Assembly (NCBI GenBank): GCA_029983555.1
Contig: JASBZH010000058.1
Span: 1-6,945 of the forward strand
DNA from: Peptoniphilus sp.
GTDB lineage: Bacteria > Bacillota > Clostridia > Tissierellales > Peptoniphilaceae
DNA: 6,945 nucleotides
Reading direction: 5' to 3'
The position numbers and the translations under genes are program-made. Of the stretch, positions 4,646-6,945 are shown in pieces (the stretch's first letter is position 1; every line of letters starts with the position of its first letter). The notes under the pieces are model-generated. The model made no database searches. It was not told the origin of the DNA and saw nothing but the letters and a program-made list of their open reading frames with translations.

Positions 4646-6709
4646 ATGAAAGTTTATAAGACAGCACAAGTTAGGAACCTTGCCCTCGTTGGGCATTCTG
4701 GATCAGGCAAGACAAATTTAACAGAAGCAATGCTTTTCCAAAGTGGAGCTACTAAAAAACTAGGTAATGTTTCTGACAAAAACACTATTTCTGATTTTAG
4801 CAAAGAAGAAAAAGATAGAGGAACTTCAATCGGCACATCAATTGTCCCTATTGAATGGAGAAATTATAAAGTAAATATTATAGATACTCCGGGATTTATG
4901 GACTTTGTTGGTGAAGCGCACAGCGCTCTTAGAGCAAGTGAAGCTGCACTTCTTGTTATAGATGCTACAAAGGGAATAGAAGTTGGTACAGAAAGAATCT
5001 GGAAATACACAGAAGAAATTGGTCTTCCTAGAATTATTTTTATAAACAAGATAGATGGAGAAAATGTCAATTTTAGAAAACTTATGGAAGATCTCGAAGA
5101 TGCCTTTGGCAAGAAAATTATTCCATTTTCAGTTCCTATTGGAGAAGGCGAAAACTTTGAAGGTGTAACTGATGTAATCTTCCAAAAGGGATATAAATAT
5201 GTAAATACTTCCCCAGAAGAAACTGAACTTAACCACGATCAAATTAAGGCAACTGAAAGAATGTATGAAGAAATTGCAGAAGTAGTTGCTGGTTCTGATG
5301 AAGTTTTGATGGAAAAATATTTTTCCGGAGAAAAATTCACAAGAGAAGATCTTTTAAGAGGAGTAACAACAGCTTTAATTGAAGGTGATGCAGTTCCTCT
5401 ATTAGTTGGAAGTGGTGAAAAGGGAATAGGAATTGACATTTTATTAAATACAATAATAAACTACATGCCGGCACCAGATGACGAAAGATCTCATCAAGGA
5501 TTTAGATATAAGAGTGGAGAAGAGAGAAAAGTTTCTGCAGACGATAATTTTGCAGCAGTCGTTTTTAAAACAATTTCTGATCCTTTCCTTGGAAAAATTT
5601 CTATATTTAAAGTTCTAGCTGGAGTTATGAATAAAAATACTGAGCTATACAATGTAAATGAAGATGTGACAGAAAAGCTTAGTGGACTTTATGTTATGCG
5701 AGGCAAAGAACAAATTGAAGTTGATGAAATTTATGCAGGAGACATTGGAGCTACAGCAAAACTTTCGCACACAACTACAGGAGACACACTTTGCGACAAA
5801 AACCACGTAGTTTTATATAAAAAGATAAAGAGACCATCACCTGTACTATTTTATGCGATAGAACCAAAGACAAAGGGTGACGAGGAAAAATTATCTACTT
5901 CACTTAGAAAAATTAGAGATGAAGATCCTTCATTCGTAATAGAAAGAAATCCTGAAACTAAACAACTTACTATTGGCGGACAAGGTAGCGTTCAATTAGA
6001 TGTAATTTTAGATAAGTTAAAAAATATGTATGGAGTAGAAGTTCAAACTGTTCCATTTATCATCCCTTATAGAGAGACAATCAAAAAGACTTCTAAAGTT
6101 CAAGGTAAACATAAAAAACAATCAGGTGGAGCTGGACAATACGGAGATGTTTGGATTAGATTTGAACCTTCTGAAAAAGATTTTGAATTTGATGAAGAAG
6201 TATTTGGAGGTTCTGTTCCTAAAAATTACTTCCCAGCTGTTGAAAAGGGAATTATAGAATCTAAGGAAAAAGGTGTCTTGGCAGGATATCCTGTTACAAA
6301 CTTTAAGGCAGTTCTTTACGACGGAAGTTATCACGATGTTGACTCAAACGAAATGAGTTTTAAAATTGCCGCATCACTTGCATTTAAAAAAGGTATGGAA
6401 GAAGCAAGTCCAGTTTTATTGGAACCTATCATGAAGATAGAAGTTTTAATTCCAGAATCATATCTTGGAGATGTAATGGGAGATATGAACAAGAGACGTG
6501 GTAGAATACTTGGAATGGATCAAAAGGGAGATGGATCTCAAATACTAATAGCAGAAGCACCTCAAGCAGAATTATTTAGCTATTCAATCGACTTAAGATC
6601 TATGACTCAAGGAAGAGGAACATTTAATATGGAATTTGTAAGATACGAAGAGGTACCTGCAAATATAGCTGAAGATATTATTAAAAAGAGAAAAGAAGAA
6701 GAAAAATAA
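4646..6709 (+). CDS. fusA2: Elongation factor G paralogue (FusA2/EF-G2 type)
   Basis: A full-length, 687-residue translational GTPase with the five-domain EF-G layout: G domain with G' insert (about 1-280), domain II (295-390), III (395-472), IV (473-594) and V (595-680). It acts on the ribosome in the cytosol. Motifs: P-loop GHSGSGKT (16-23), switch I RGTSI (58-62), DTPGF (80-84), NKID (134-137), GSGEKG (255-260). Three positions differ from standard EF-G: Gly19 for the P-loop Asp of AHIDAGKT, Ser61 for the switch I Thr of RGITI, and Phe84 for the catalytic His of DTPGH. Domain IV keeps the translocation loops SGGAGQYG (493-500, with Ala for the usual Arg) and YHDVDS (562-567, with the tip His563). 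The C-terminal RSMTQGRGTF block is canonical. These features place it in the FusA2 lineage, so a standard fusA should exist elsewhere (inference). AGGAGG lies eight bases before the ATG. It is a single gene with its own promoter and terminator. Automated annotation often just says elongation factor G. Confidence 0.93.
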   Translation: MKVYKTAQVRNLALVGHSGSGKTNLTEAMLFQSGATKKLGNVSDKNTISDFSKEEKDRGTSIGTSIVPIEWRNYKVNIIDTPGFMDFVGEAHSALRASEAALLVIDATKGIEVGTERIWKYTEEIGLPRIIFINKIDGENVNFRKLMEDLEDAFGKKIIPFSVPIGEGENFEGVTDVIFQKGYKYVNTSPEETELNHDQIKATERMYEEIAEVVAGSDEVLMEKYFSGEKFTREDLLRGVTTALIEGDAVPLLVGSGEKGIGIDILLNTIINYMPAPDDERSHQGFRYKSGEERKVSADDNFAAVVFKTISDPFLGKISIFKVLAGVMNKNTELYNVNEDVTEKLSGLYVMRGKEQIEVDEIYAGDIGATAKLSHTTTGDTLCDKNHVVLYKKIKRPSPVLFYAIEPKTKGDEEKLSTSLRKIRDEDPSFVIERNPETKQLTIGGQGSVQLDVILDKLKNMYGVEVQTVPFIIPYRETIKKTSKVQGKHKKQSGGAGQYGDVWIRFEPSEKDFEFDEEVFGGSVPKNYFPAVEKGIIESKEKGVLAGYPVTNFKAVLYDGSYHDVDSNEMSFKIAASLAFKKGMEEASPVLLEPIMKIEVLIPESYLGDVMGDMNKRRGRILGMDQKGDGSQILIAEAPQAELFSYSIDLRSMTQGRGTFNMEFVRYEEVPANIAEDIIKKRKEEEK

Positions 6710-6724
6710 TTAATTTATTTTATT

Positions 6725-6755
6725 AGAAGTTGGACAAAAGTCCAGCTTCTTTTTT
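6725..6755 (+). terminator. Rho-independent terminator of the EF-G paralogue gene
   Basis: Arms 6725-6735 and 6740-6750 pair over 11 bp with one G-U around an AAAA loop. A run of six T (6750-6755) follows. It begins 16 bases after the stop codon. Confidence 0.9.
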
Positions 6756-6945
6756 AAGCTTTGACTATTTATTTTTGTTGTGGTTAAATAACAAAATAAG
6801 TTATTTTTTTAAATTTCGCAATTGGGTATATAAAAAATGTAAGAGATTTAAATTATTTTATAAAAAAATAAATAATTTTAAATCACAAAATATTTTTTAA
6901 ATTGCAACAATAAGTTAGCCACTTGTAATAAATCATATCTCAAAA
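6756..6945. other. AT-rich intergenic region with imperfect palindromes, no gene seen
   Basis: No convincing reading frame, tRNA or known RNA was found. Visible structures are a 7-bp hairpin (AAATAAC 6786-6792 with GTTATTT 6800-6806, then a T-run) and a longer imperfect palindrome (arms 6845-6858 and 6870-6884, one extra A in the second arm). TTGACT (6761-6766) with TTAAAT 17 bases later is a possible weak plus-strand promoter. The region probably leads into a gene beyond the window edge. Confidence 0.5.

Noticed and set aside
4654..5439. Three minus-strand open frames of 60-82 codons inside the EF-G paralogue gene
   Set aside because: They mirror the codon pattern of a highly conserved gene, with no start signals or protein-like features.
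6122..6334. Minus-strand open frame of 70 codons inside EF-G domain IV
   Set aside because: It is antisense to the conserved translocation loops, with no ribosome-binding site and no recognisable family.
6902..6931. TTGCAA plus TAATAA near the right edge as a promoter
   Set aside because: The -10 matches only 3 of 6 and no downstream gene is visible.
1..6945. CRISPR array, transposon, prophage, toxin-antitoxin pair or defence island
   Set aside because: No regularly spaced repeats, transposase or integrase motifs, terminal repeats, paired small overlapping genes or nuclease/helicase domains were seen; all genes are of common chromosomal families.

Overview
The window is AT-rich (coding sequence included) with strong Shine-Dalgarno sites, near-consensus sigma-A-type promoters and hairpin/T-tract terminators, which points to a low-GC Gram-positive (Firmicutes) bacterium. 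The protein mix (an M29 aminopeptidase, a clostridial-type YeiH family protein, a short zinc-free ribosomal protein S4, a ComEA and an EF-G paralogue) fits an anaerobic coccus of the Peptoniphilaceae/Tissierellia group. That placement is a guess from protein style, not proven by anything here.

Layout, left to right: the C-terminal two thirds of a YeiH-family membrane protein (+, cut by the window edge) ending in a clear terminator; a YafP-like GNAT acetyltransferase (+); a shared palindromic terminator; a DUF2007-type small protein (-); rpsD for ribosomal protein S4 (-) with its own terminator, promoter and a hairpin leader; a divergent M29 aminopeptidase gene (+); a strong bidirectional terminator; comEA (-), a membrane-anchored DNA-binding competence protein; then, divergently, an EF-G paralogue of the FusA2 type (+) with its own terminator. 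The last 190 bases are AT-rich with no convincing gene.

The genes do not form one pathway. Every complete gene appears to be a single-gene unit with its own promoter and its own or a shared hairpin terminator, so this reads as core chromosome rather than an accessory island. I found no mobile element, CRISPR array, tRNA or defence system, and nothing I would call a new multi-gene system. The points most worth a second look are the altered GTPase centre of the EF-G paralogue (Phe replaces the catalytic His, Ser the switch I Thr, Gly the P-loop Asp), the hairpin directly abutting the rpsD ribosome-binding site (possible S4 autoregulation), the nearly leaderless DUF2007 transcript, and a second long inverted repeat covering the comEA stop codon.
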